This document shows positions 33,808 through 42,093 of a DNA stretch of 58,225 bases, one piece after another. Position 1 is the stretch's first letter. Each line of letters opens with the position of its first letter. The stretch spans positions 1 through 58,225 of the IMG/VR virus record IMGVR_UViG_3300022074_000042; one strand, given 5' to 3'. This stretch comes from a virus. The position numbers and the translations under genes are program-made. The notes under the pieces are model-generated. The model saw only the letters and a list, made by a program, of their open reading frames with translations. It did no database searches and was not told where the DNA came from.

Positions 33808-34945
33808 TTTACTTTTACCCATAGCTGGTAAGGCTCAAAGGTTTGTTGATCAAGGTTATACAATGCCCAAGCCTTTAATTATGGCTAAAACAAAACAAGT
33901 TATTGATTGGGCTATGGAGTCTATCGATACAAAAGATTGTAATTTGATTTTTGCTGTAAGGCTTGAACATATAAATAATTTTTCTATAGATGAGATTTTA
34001 AAGCAAAAGTTTGGAGAAAGTGTAAAAATTGTAGTTATTGATCACGATACAGATGGCTCTGTTTCGACATGTTTGTTAGCCAAAGAGTATATTGATAATG
34101 ATATCCCCTTAATTATTTATACCCCAGATGTTTATTTCCAAAACAAATTTGATCCTGATGATATAAATGAAAATTTAGATGGCCTTTTGCTTACTTTTAA
34201 AGCTAATAGCCCAGCTCACAGTTATGTAGCTACAGACGAAAATGGATACGCGACTAAAACGGTAGAAAAACAAGTAATTAGTTCAGATGCGGCTGTTGGT
34301 GTTTATTATTTTAAAAAAGGTAGATATTTTGTTGAATATGCTGAAGAGCTTGTGCGGAAAGACATTAGAACGAAAGATGAGTTTTATATCTGCCCCATGT
34401 ATAATTTGCTGATTAGAGATGGTCGGAGCGTTAGTATTAAGCAGGTTGAAAAAATGCATGTGCTAGGCACTCCAGAAGAATTAGAATTTTTTGTTGATAA
34501 GGTTGCTTACAAATTTGGTGAAAAACCTGTAGGTCTTTGCTGTGATCACTCTGGCTATCAAAGGAAGCAAGATGCTAAAACCGTCTTGGAGTCTTTAGGT
34601 ATTGAATACGTTGATTTTGGATGCCATGTAGAGAAAGATGTAGACTATAATGCTTATGTGAACCAAGCGGTAGAATCCTTAAATAACAAAACTTGTGATT
34701 TTATTTTAGGTTTTTGCAGAACTGGTCAAGGTGTTAATATTTTAGCAAATGATAAAAAAGAAGTAAGGGCTGCATTGATTTTTGACGAATATACAGCGGA
34801 AATGTCTCGCAGACATAATTGTGCCAACTTTTTTTCTATACCTTCTAAGTATACATCCATTTCTTCTCTTAAAGATATTATAAATACATTAGTAAGTTCA
34901 TCTTTTGATGGGGGTAGACATATGACTAGAGTAAGCAAAAAATGA
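33797..34945 (+). CDS. Fusion of sugar nucleotidyltransferase and RpiB-type isomerase
   Basis: 382 residues, two domains. Residues about 1-235 are a nucleotidyltransferase: LLLPIAGKAQRFVDQGYTMPKPLI, then VIDHDTDGSVSTCLLAKEYI and an acidic YTPDVYF. Residues about 243-382 match RpiB: CCDHSGYQRKQDAK, GIEYVDFGCHVEKDVDYNAY, FCRTGQGVNILAND with the ring-opening Cys, RRHNCANFFS with the catalytic His, and FDGGRHMTRV near the end. Both sites look intact. RpiB normally interconverts ribose-5-phosphate and ribulose-5-phosphate. The fusion, next to a kinase and a phosphatase, suggests one enzyme makes both ends of a sugar-activation route. I know of no named family with this order. Confidence 0.85.
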   Translation: MKYNLLLPIAGKAQRFVDQGYTMPKPLIMAKTKQVIDWAMESIDTKDCNLIFAVRLEHINNFSIDEILKQKFGESVKIVVIDHDTDGSVSTCLLAKEYIDNDIPLIIYTPDVYFQNKFDPDDINENLDGLLLTFKANSPAHSYVATDENGYATKTVEKQVISSDAAVGVYYFKKGRYFVEYAEELVRKDIRTKDEFYICPMYNLLIRDGRSVSIKQVEKMHVLGTPEELEFFVDKVAYKFGEKPVGLCCDHSGYQRKQDAKTVLESLGIEYVDFGCHVEKDVDYNAYVNQAVESLNNKTCDFILGFCRTGQGVNILANDKKEVRAALIFDEYTAEMSRRHNCANFFSIPSKYTSISSLKDIINTLVSSSFDGGRHMTRVSKK

Positions 34946-35355
34946 TCTTAATATCTCACAGAGGAAATCTAGAAGGGCCATCTAATTTAGAAAATCACCC
35001 CGACCAGATCCAAAAGGTTTTGCGGTTAGGCTTTGATTGTGAAATAGATTTGTGGAGAGAAGACAGTAAATGGTATCTTGGTCATGATCATCCAGAGTAT
35101 GAAGTTGATGTAAATTTTTTTTGCAAACCAAAATTGTGGATTCACGCAAAAAACTTATCTGCATTAAATTGTATACCGAGATATTTAAATTTTTTTTGGC
35201 ATCAAGAAGATGATTTCTCTTTAACATCCAAACACTTTATATGGACTCACCCAAACAAACCTGTTTCGGAAAAATCCGTTATTGTAGATAACACAAAAAA
35301 CTGGAAAGAAAAAAACTACAAATCTTTCGGGGTTTGTTCTGATTGGATTTTATGA
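34942..35355 (+). CDS. GDPD-like short protein
   Basis: 137 residues. LISHRGNLEGP (about 3-13) and FDCEIDLWREDSKWYLGHDHP (about 32-52) carry the His-Arg-Gly, Glu-x-Asp and His-Asp points of glycerophosphodiester phosphodiesterases, but the protein is half the usual 230-250 length and lacks much of the barrel. Related short forms occur in polysaccharide clusters. It may act on a phosphodiester linkage in the glycan, or be a scaffold. Overlaps the fusion gene stop (ATGA) and the next gene start. Confidence 0.65.
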   Translation: MILISHRGNLEGPSNLENHPDQIQKVLRLGFDCEIDLWREDSKWYLGHDHPEYEVDVNFFCKPKLWIHAKNLSALNCIPRYLNFFWHQEDDFSLTSKHFIWTHPNKPVSEKSVIVDNTKNWKEKNYKSFGVCSDWIL

Positions 35356-36401
35356 AAAAAATTATTATTACAGGAGTTACAGGTCAAGATGGTAGCCTTA
35401 TGGCTGATTATCTTTTGAAACATACAGAGCATACAATTATTGGAGGCGCTAGGAGACTTAGTGTAAAAAACCACAAAAACATCGAACACCTAGAAGATAA
35501 CGACAGATTCTTTCTTATTGATTTAGATGTTTCAGACCCTCAAAACACAGAAAGAGTTATATCTGAACACAAGCCTGACTATTTTATAAATTTTGCAGCA
35601 AACTCTTTTGTCGGAACTAGTTGGAAAATGCCGACTCAACATATGGAGACAAATGCTATGGCTGTTTTGCACCAATTAGAAGCTATTCGCAGACACGCTC
35701 CCAATTGCCGATATTACAACGCTGGCAGCTCTGAAGAGTTTGGCGATATTGTAGAGTCTCCACAAACAGAAGAACACCCTTTGCGCCCTAGAAGCCCGTA
35801 TGGGGCTGCTAAATGCTCCGCTAGGCATTTGGTCAAAGTTTATAGAGATTCATACGATATTTATGCCGTCCAAGGGTTTTTGTTCAACCATGAAGGAGTA
35901 AGAAGAGGGGAAGAGTTTGTGACTCGCAAAATTACAAAAAATGTCGCCAGAATTCTTGTAGAATTTGAATTAGGTAAAGAAATTGAACCTTTACAATTAG
36001 GTAATGTAGATTCAAAAAGAGACTGGAGTGATGCTGAAGATTTTGTTCAAGGTGTCTGGTTGATGTTGAACCAAGATAGGAAAGATCCAAAAGAATATGT
36101 TTTATCTTCCAATGAGACTCACACTATTAGAGAGTTTGTGGAAGAGGCTTTTAATTTTGCTGGATTTCACAGAAGCCAATGCAAATGGAAGGGTGAAGGG
36201 TTGGAAGAAAAGTATTTTCACGGATCTGATCTTCTTGTAGAGATCAACAAAGATTTTTACAGACCAGCAGAGGTTGATTTGTTATGGGGAGACTCTACTA
36301 GAGCTAGAGAAGAGTTGGGTTGGGAGCCAAAAACTAATTTTTTTCAGCTTGTGAAAAAAATGATTGACCGAGATGTGGCGGCAGTTTACCCTTACCCGTG
36401 A
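35352..36401 (+). CDS. gmd: GDP-mannose 4,6-dehydratase-like SDR enzyme
   Basis: 349 residues from the ATG at 35352, which overlaps the previous TGA; a TTG nine bases earlier is less likely. GVTGQDGSLMADYLL is the NAD(P) site, NAGSSEEFGD (about 125-134) gives the catalytic Ser/Glu region, SPYGAAKCSARHLV (about 151-164) the YxxxK pair, and FNHEGVRRGEEFVTRKIT (about 178-195) matches the GMD substrate loop. The family turns GDP-mannose into GDP-4-keto-6-deoxymannose, a precursor of fucose and rhamnose types. The symbol is by similarity. Confidence 0.9.
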   Translation: MKKIIITGVTGQDGSLMADYLLKHTEHTIIGGARRLSVKNHKNIEHLEDNDRFFLIDLDVSDPQNTERVISEHKPDYFINFAANSFVGTSWKMPTQHMETNAMAVLHQLEAIRRHAPNCRYYNAGSSEEFGDIVESPQTEEHPLRPRSPYGAAKCSARHLVKVYRDSYDIYAVQGFLFNHEGVRRGEEFVTRKITKNVARILVEFELGKEIEPLQLGNVDSKRDWSDAEDFVQGVWLMLNQDRKDPKEYVLSSNETHTIREFVEEAFNFAGFHRSQCKWKGEGLEEKYFHGSDLLVEINKDFYRPAEVDLLWGDSTRAREELGWEPKTNFFQLVKKMIDRDVAAVYPYP

Positions 36402-36745
36402 GCAAAAAAAAGGGTCCGAATAAAAGAGAAATCTTATTTAGATTATTAGACGTTCCCGATAAAGGAAGAAGACCTTTCTTTGCTAGGGAAATGAAAATGC
36501 TCAACGATCTTTGTGATCGTTACTCGCAGGATTTCATGGCTATTGTCTACTTCGATAAGAAGTTCGACTCTTTAGCTTATCTTGTCAGCGACAAGCTGAA
36601 AGAAACTCTTGACGAAAAATTCAGAGCTTTCAATTTTAAGGTTGACTTATCCAAGTATAAGACCTATGATATAGGCGATAAGTCGGGGCAAGATAGCAAT
36701 GTGCTTCGTAAAACTAAAACAATAAAAGACTTTTTAAATGAGTGA
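36398..36745 (+). CDS. Hypothetical protein linking the glycan and replication modules (GTG start)
   Basis: 115 residues, basic at the start (SKKKGPNKRE) and helical, with no Cys and no membrane segment. The start is GTG overlapping the previous TGA (GTGA). It ends eight bases into the RecA-like gene, so it is expressed with the replication genes. I do not recognise it; a recombination or replication accessory is plausible from position. Confidence 0.6.
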   Translation: MSKKKGPNKREILFRLLDVPDKGRRPFFAREMKMLNDLCDRYSQDFMAIVYFDKKFDSLAYLVSDKLKETLDEKFRAFNFKVDLSKYKTYDIGDKSGQDSNVLRKTKTIKDFLNE

Positions 36746-37850
36746 TAACATAGAACCAGCAAATATCCTTGGTAATTTTTTAAAAGCAAACAAGGACGAT
36801 CATTTTAATTTCGAAGATACGGTGGAATACAAAGTTTCTAGCGGTTCCCTACAGTTAGATTACCATCTTGCTGGGGGCTTTGGTCCTGGGTTGCATCGAT
36901 TCACGGGAGTTAACGAAGGTGGCAAAACCTCTGAATCTTTGCAGGTTATGAAGAACTTTTTAACTAGTGTAGATAAATCTAGAGGTGTGTATATCAAAGC
37001 GGAAGGAAGGTTAGGTCCAGAAGTTAAAGAAAGATCTGGGGTTAAATTTGTTTTTTCTCCAGAAGAGTGGGTGGATGGAACTTGTTTTGTTTTCGAGAGT
37101 AATGTTTACGAAGCGGCTATGACTCTAATCAGACAGTTGATTACCAATAATGACGATAAGATTAAATATTGCTTTATCCTAGATTCTGTAGATGGTTTAA
37201 TTAAGAAGGACGATTTAGCGAAAGGTTTTGAAGAGAGTAGCAAGGTAGCAGGTGGTGCGGTAATTGCTTCTGATTTTTGCAAAAAAACTAGCACTGCGTT
37301 AGGTAAAAGGGGACACATGGCTATTTTCATCAGTCAAGTCAGAGCGGATATCAAACTAGATCCTTATTCAAAAGCGCCTGTCCGTCAGACTACAGCTACA
37401 GGAGGTAATGCGTTATTGCACTTCGCTAACAATATTATGGAGTTTGAACCTAGATTTAAGGGCGATTTGATTTTGAAAAATCCAACTGTAAAAACTATAG
37501 ACTCTAAAAAAAATCCAATCATTGGACACCAAGCTAAAGTGACGATTAAAAAATCCGCTCACGAAAATACGAACATGACTATCTCTTATCCTATAAAATA
37601 TGGACGTATTAATGGCACATCTATTTGGGTAGAAAAAGAAGTCGTAGACTTACTATATGCTTGGGAGTTTATGCAGAAGAAAGGAGCTTGGATTAAACCC
37701 ACAGAAGATTTTTTAGATTTGCTAAAAGAAAACAAATTTGACTTTCCAGAAAAAATACAAGGAGATAATAATTTATTTAAAACTATCGAAGACAACAAAG
37801 ACTTGTGTGAATTTCTGATCAACTATTTCAAAGAACAAATTGTAGCATGA
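36738..37850 (+). CDS. RecA/UvsX-like recombinase
   Basis: 370 residues. Walker A GVNEGGKT is at 57-64. The Walker B strand is YCFILDSVDGL (about 145-155), and AIFISQVRADIK with TTATGGNALLHFANNIMEFE (about 195-240) covers the L1 edge, L2 and the conserved GG. The protein should form filaments on single-stranded DNA and drive strand exchange. Length is close to UvsX (391). The C-terminal region is Lys/Asp rich. Neighbours are a nuclease, helicase and primase, so recombination-linked replication is likely. Confidence 0.92.
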   Translation: MSDNIEPANILGNFLKANKDDHFNFEDTVEYKVSSGSLQLDYHLAGGFGPGLHRFTGVNEGGKTSESLQVMKNFLTSVDKSRGVYIKAEGRLGPEVKERSGVKFVFSPEEWVDGTCFVFESNVYEAAMTLIRQLITNNDDKIKYCFILDSVDGLIKKDDLAKGFEESSKVAGGAVIASDFCKKTSTALGKRGHMAIFISQVRADIKLDPYSKAPVRQTTATGGNALLHFANNIMEFEPRFKGDLILKNPTVKTIDSKKNPIIGHQAKVTIKKSAHENTNMTISYPIKYGRINGTSIWVEKEVVDLLYAWEFMQKKGAWIKPTEDFLDLLKENKFDFPEKIQGDNNLFKTIEDNKDLCEFLINYFKEQIVA

Positions 37851-38254
37851 AATTTGTTGACCGATACGGCAAAGAAAGAAACCTTAAAAATGCAAAGAAA
37901 TATTTAATTGATTGGGAAAAACCTAGCAGAAGTAAATTTCAAACTACTGTAAAAAAATTCTTGTATAAATACTGGAAAAATGACATTGTTTTTGAAGAGT
38001 TCCGTGTGGTTGGCAGCAGATTAACTTTAGACTTTTACAACGCTAATAAAAAAATAGCCGTAGAAGTTCAGGGAGCGCAACACACAAAATTTGTTAAGTT
38101 TTTCCACAAAAACCATTTTAAATATGCTGATCAACTTAAAAGAGATGAGCATAAATTAAACTTTTGCAAGGCTAATGAAATTCAGCTAGCAGAAATTTAT
38201 CCCAAAGACGAAATCCAAGCTTCTTTATTTACCGATCAAGACATTTATTTATGA
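37847..38254 (+). CDS. PD-(D/E)XK-type endonuclease (Vsr/DUF559-like pattern)
   Basis: 135 residues. The core is FRVVGSRLTLDFYNANKKIAVEVQGAQH (Asp about 63, Glu-x-Gln about 73-75, His about 78), followed by KRDEHKLNFCKANEI. The D-(12)-E-V-Q pattern with a following His is that of Vsr and related nucleases, with Gln in place of the usual Lys. The N-terminal 40 residues are basic. It could process recombination or replication intermediates next to RecA. Start overlaps the RecA stop (ATGA). Confidence 0.75.
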   Translation: MKFVDRYGKERNLKNAKKYLIDWEKPSRSKFQTTVKKFLYKYWKNDIVFEEFRVVGSRLTLDFYNANKKIAVEVQGAQHTKFVKFFHKNHFKYADQLKRDEHKLNFCKANEIQLAEIYPKDEIQASLFTDQDIYL

Positions 38255-38493
38255 ATTTACCAGAAGGCAGTGACGATAAGGAATTTTGTATTCCTACAGA
38301 GATGGTTGATAAGCTCTACGAGCTTTCGGGTGGGGCTGACAAGTATAAAGGTGTTATCATGGCTGTTTCTTCTGAAAATGGGAAGCCGCTTATTTATTGC
38401 AAATTTGATTGTGGTATGACAGAATTTGCTTTAACAAAAGCTTTGGAAAATCATTTCCAACATGCATCTAACGAAATAATAGAAGAGGATTAA
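38251..38493 (+). CDS. Small hypothetical replication-region protein
   Basis: 80 residues, acidic, with alternating strand and helix and a C-terminal helix ending in Glu/Asp. It overlaps its neighbours by four and one bases, so it is co-translated with the nuclease and helicase. A helicase-loader or accessory role can only be guessed; I see no motif. Confidence 0.6.
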   Translation: MNLPEGSDDKEFCIPTEMVDKLYELSGGADKYKGVIMAVSSENGKPLIYCKFDCGMTEFALTKALENHFQHASNEIIEED

Positions 38494-40010
38494 TGATATA
38501 CAATTTTGAACTAGAAAAACAGTTATTAGCTGGTTTGCTTAAAGAGCCAGAAAGCCTTGCGGAGATTTCTAATTTCATTAGTAATTCAGATTTCTACTCT
38601 AAACAAAGCTCTTTGCATTCTGCGATCTTTAGAATCATAAAACAAGCTATCGATGCGGGTGATGAAATTGATGAGATTATAATCGCGCAAAGAGTAAATG
38701 AGGTTGGATTATCTTTTGAGGACAACCTCAATCCTTCTGATTATATTAAGTCTTTGTCTTTGAGGAAAGTCCCCAAAGGTAATATCTTAAAGACAGCCAA
38801 AGAACTTAAAAAGTATACAATAAGAAGAGAAATACTAGATTCTTCTCAAGAGATAGCTAAGAAGATGAAGAACATAGCTCCAGAATCTTCTTATAGAGAT
38901 ATCATAGAGGTAGCTGACAATGTTTATAATTCTCGAATTAATCTTTACGAGATAGGAAACGACACCCCAGAGAACATTTACGAGGAAATGGAAGCTCTTG
39001 TCGAAGAGCGTGGAAATAATCCCGTTACTGAATTTGGCATGATGGGTCCACATGGAAAGATAAATGATATTTATGGCTCTCTTTTAAGAGCTGGTAATAT
39101 TACAGTTATTGTGGCTCGTTCTGGTGTCGGTAAGACACAGTTTTGTATGGATTACTCTACCAAAGTCAGCTTGAAGTATGATGTCCCTGTTCTGCACTTC
39201 GACAATGGAGAGATGAGTAAAGAGGAACTGATCATGAGACAATGCGCTGCTCTATCTGGAGTGCCTATGCATTTACTGGAAAATGGTAAATGGAGGCAAG
39301 CTGGACAGGATGTGGTAGATAAAGTCAGAGCTGTCTGGCCTAGAGTTAAAAACCTAAAATTCTACTATTACAATGTCGGAGGAATGGATGTAGACTCTAT
39401 GGTCAATACTCTAAAGAGATTTTATTATTCGAAAGTTGGCAGGGGTAACCAAATGGTATTTTCTTTCGATTATATCAAAACAACGTCTGAAAATAATGGC
39501 AATAAATCAGAATGGCAAGTCGTTGGAGAAATGGTCGATAAATTTAAGAAGTGCGTCCAAAAAGAAATCTTACATGACGGCAACCCTGTTATCCCTATGA
39601 TTACATCAGTTCAATCCAACAGATATGGTATAACAACCAACAGGACTTCTCAAAATATAGTCGATGATGAATCTATTGTTTCTCTATCAGATAGGATTAC
39701 TCAATTCTGCTCTCATATGTTCATTCTTCGCAGTAAAACTACAGACGAAGTAGAGATGGAAGGCGGGAGATTTGGAACACATAAACTTATTAATGTAAAA
39801 GCCCGACACTTAGGAAGCGATATTGCTGGAGCAGTAGAGCCTGTAAGCATTGGCGATTCTTTGAGAAAAAATGCTATTAATTTAGATTTTAATAATTTTA
39901 ATATCACAGAGAGAGGAGATCTTAGGGATATAGCAAGAGTTTTAAATGGAGAGGAAGATTTAGACAGTGATGGAATCCAAGAAACAATCCCAGACTTCGA
40001 TCAATTCTGA
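38493..40010 (+). CDS. dnaB: Replicative DNA helicase, DnaB type
   Basis: 505 residues. An N-terminal helical domain (about 1-115) like DnaB-N is followed by the RecA-like motor: Walker A ARSGVGKTQF (208-217), PVLHFDNGEMSKEELIMRQ (H1a, about 232-250), MVFSFDYIKTTS (Walker B region, about 322-333), and PMITSVQSNRYG (H3, about 367-378). The hexamer unwinds the fork ahead of the phage polymerase. The usual length is 450-500. The start overlaps the previous stop (TAATG) and the primase gene starts within its end. Confidence 0.93.
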   Translation: MIYNFELEKQLLAGLLKEPESLAEISNFISNSDFYSKQSSLHSAIFRIIKQAIDAGDEIDEIIIAQRVNEVGLSFEDNLNPSDYIKSLSLRKVPKGNILKTAKELKKYTIRREILDSSQEIAKKMKNIAPESSYRDIIEVADNVYNSRINLYEIGNDTPENIYEEMEALVEERGNNPVTEFGMMGPHGKINDIYGSLLRAGNITVIVARSGVGKTQFCMDYSTKVSLKYDVPVLHFDNGEMSKEELIMRQCAALSGVPMHLLENGKWRQAGQDVVDKVRAVWPRVKNLKFYYYNVGGMDVDSMVNTLKRFYYSKVGRGNQMVFSFDYIKTTSENNGNKSEWQVVGEMVDKFKKCVQKEILHDGNPVIPMITSVQSNRYGITTNRTSQNIVDDESIVSLSDRITQFCSHMFILRSKTTDEVEMEGGRFGTHKLINVKARHLGSDIAGAVEPVSIGDSLRKNAINLDFNNFNITERGDLRDIARVLNGEEDLDSDGIQETIPDFDQF

Positions 40011-41037
40011 AGAATTTCAAGGAATTCTGGAATCAATAGGTTACAGTCTAATAGATTGTGGCGATCATTGGAGAACCCAAGCTCTTTATAGAGATGGAGA
40101 CAACAACACTGCTGTTAAAATATATAAGAACACTGGTGTTTGGATGGACTTTGTTGAAAACAAAGGGTGCAAACCTTTTGAAGCTTTAATCAGACTTACT
40201 CTTAAAGATAATAAACAGACAGAGGAAATTCTATCAAACTCTTCTACAGATAACGTAACTGTTTATCAACCCAAAGAAAAAATTGAAATGGAAAAAATTT
40301 ACGATGACTCTCACTTAGAGAGATTATTCCCAAATTATAACTTCTATAGCAAAAGAAAAATTTCCGAAGAAACTCAAAAAGCTTTTCAGGTAGGTTTAGC
40401 GGGGGTGGGAAAGATGTATAGAAGAATGGTCTTCCCTGTTTATAATGAACACCAACAAATCATTGGATTTTCAGGAAGAAAAGTTGATGACCATAATGAT
40501 TTCCCTAAATGGAAACATATTGGGAAGCGCAATAATTGGGTTTACCCAGCTTTCAATAAAATGACGGGGGTAGAGGAAGAAATAAATTTAAAAGAAGAAA
40601 TAATTTTAGTAGAAAGTATAGGTGATGCATTGGCTCTTTACGAACAAAACATTAGGAATGTTCTTGTCATTTTTGGTTTATCTGTTAATAATAACATTAT
40701 TAATTACCTTAGTAGTAGGCGTATTAATCGGATATATATTTCAACAAATAACGATAACAACAGTGGGGAAAATAGAGGGTTTATTGCGGCCTTAAAAAGT
40801 TTTTTGAAATTATCTACCTACTTCGATTTAAGCTCTTTAAGTGTAAAATTCCCACCAAAGCCGTATAATGATTTCGGTGATGCTCATCTAGAGGGATGTG
40901 ACATTAAGAAATATTGGAATGAAAAATCAATAGATCAAAATGCACAACTAAAATTTATTTGCGATTTTGTTAAAAACAATTCTTCTAGCTTCACTAAAAA
41001 AGAAGTAAAAACTGCTCTATTACTTAGTGATGACTGA
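39970..41037 (+). CDS. DNA primase with Toprim domain
   Basis: 355 residues from the ATG at 39970; a GTG just before is in frame. The N-terminal region (about 1-115) has a fold-back pattern without a clear zinc ribbon. The Toprim core shows IILVESIGDALALYEQNI (Glu, about 212-229) and ISTNNDNNSGENRGF (Asp-x-Asn, about 254-268). A basic RRMVFPVYNEHQQIIGFSGRKV (about 149-170) is the RNA-polymerase edge. It makes primers for the fork. It overlaps the helicase by 41 bases, suggesting coupling. Confidence 0.85.
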   Translation: MESKKQSQTSINSEEFQGILESIGYSLIDCGDHWRTQALYRDGDNNTAVKIYKNTGVWMDFVENKGCKPFEALIRLTLKDNKQTEEILSNSSTDNVTVYQPKEKIEMEKIYDDSHLERLFPNYNFYSKRKISEETQKAFQVGLAGVGKMYRRMVFPVYNEHQQIIGFSGRKVDDHNDFPKWKHIGKRNNWVYPAFNKMTGVEEEINLKEEIILVESIGDALALYEQNIRNVLVIFGLSVNNNIINYLSSRRINRIYISTNNDNNSGENRGFIAALKSFLKLSTYFDLSSLSVKFPPKPYNDFGDAHLEGCDIKKYWNEKSIDQNAQLKFICDFVKNNSSSFTKKEVKTALLLSDD

Positions 41038-42055
41038 ACCTCAAACACCTCTATCGGCTAGTCGGATTAAGACGGCGCAGTCTTGTTCTTGGTTATACTG
41101 GTCGAAGTATAAACTCCATCTTCCAGAAAAAGGAAATGATGGAGCTAGAAGAGGTTCGATATGTCACCTTGTTTTTGAAGTTCTAGGGGTTAAAAAAAGA
41201 AAAAAATATTTTAATAAAATAATTAAAACTGAAGATGTTTTTTCTGTCCCCTCTATAAAAAGACTTATCCTTAAACATGCTGTAAAGGAAGGTGTCGATG
41301 ACAAAGAAAATGTAGATCTAATGAAGGACATGATCTTCAATGGGTTATCTTATGATTTCTTTGGCGGTGATTTATCTAAACCAACAGAGGAATATTCTGA
41401 AAAAGATTTCGACATAATCAAGAATGAGGGGGATATCAGTTATAAAGTAAGAGGCTTTATTGATAAACTTTTTTTATACAAAAAAGAAAAATTTGCTCTT
41501 ATCAGAGACTTTAAAACAAGTAAAGACGTATTCAAAGGCAAAGATCAAACAGATAATTTGCAAGATTTGATGTATAGTCTAGCTGTCAAAAAGCTTTTCC
41601 CAAAATACTCAAACAGAGTTAGTGAATTTTTATTTCTAAAGTTTGACTTAGATCCTAACGCTTCTAAATCTGGTGTTGTTAGGATGAAGCCTTTAGACCC
41701 TGACGAATTAGAGGGCTTTGAGTTGCAGCTCACAGAGATTCAAAAATATCTTGATAACTTTTCAGAAAGAGATGCTAGATATAATTTCGCAGCGCATCAA
41801 GGCTTTCCCAAAGATAGCTCTTTCAGTGGAAAACTTCTTTGTGGATTTGCAACGCGCAAAGGAGAGTTAAAAAAGGACGGCACTCCTAAATGGCATTGCC
41901 CAATGAAATTTGATTTTTTCTATTACGAAGTTTATGACAATAAAGGTCAGTTTAAGAAATCTTATTTTGAAGAAGAGTTTTCCGAGGATTTGATACCTGA
42001 AGGCGGTTCTTTTGAGCTTCGATATTATCAGGGTTGTCCCGCACATTCTTCTTGA
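41030..42055 (+). CDS. RecB/Cas4-like PD-(D/E)XK nuclease with likely Fe-S cysteines
   Basis: 341 residues from the ATG at 41030 (GTG just before is in frame). SASRIKTAQSCSWLYWSKY (about 8-26), RRGSICHLVFEVLG (His about 47), GFIDKLFLYKKEKFALIRDFKTSK (Asp, then Asp-x-Lys, about 143-166) and QDLMYSLAVKK form the RecB-family nuclease site. Cys near 18 and three Cys near the C terminus (LLCG, WHCP, GCPAHSS) could bind an iron-sulphur cluster as in AddB and Cas4. Probably trims DNA ends in recombination. Confidence 0.82.
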   Translation: MTEPQTPLSASRIKTAQSCSWLYWSKYKLHLPEKGNDGARRGSICHLVFEVLGVKKRKKYFNKIIKTEDVFSVPSIKRLILKHAVKEGVDDKENVDLMKDMIFNGLSYDFFGGDLSKPTEEYSEKDFDIIKNEGDISYKVRGFIDKLFLYKKEKFALIRDFKTSKDVFKGKDQTDNLQDLMYSLAVKKLFPKYSNRVSEFLFLKFDLDPNASKSGVVRMKPLDPDELEGFELQLTEIQKYLDNFSERDARYNFAAHQGFPKDSSFSGKLLCGFATRKGELKKDGTPKWHCPMKFDFFYYEVYDNKGQFKKSYFEEEFSEDLIPEGGSFELRYYQGCPAHSS

Positions 42056-42071
42056 CTTCATGGTTTAATTT

Positions 42072-42093
42072 GGTATCTTACGTTAATGATACC
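42072..42093 (+). repeat. Inverted repeat spanning the start codon of gene 42086
   Basis: Arms GGTATC (42072-42077) and GATACC (42088-42093) enclose a ten-base loop. The right arm begins at the G of the ATG. The same geometry occurs at 21173-21194. No other control element is visible in the 30-base gap. Confidence 0.4.

Noticed and set aside
24843-36401. Glycan island as a bacterial contaminant or chimera
   Set aside because: Gene packing, overlaps and base composition match the phage genes on both sides, and the RecA/replication genes follow in the same operon style.
40830-40850. AAGTGTAAAATT inside the primase gene
   Set aside because: In-frame coding (LSVKF) with no start codon following; background occurrence of the motif.
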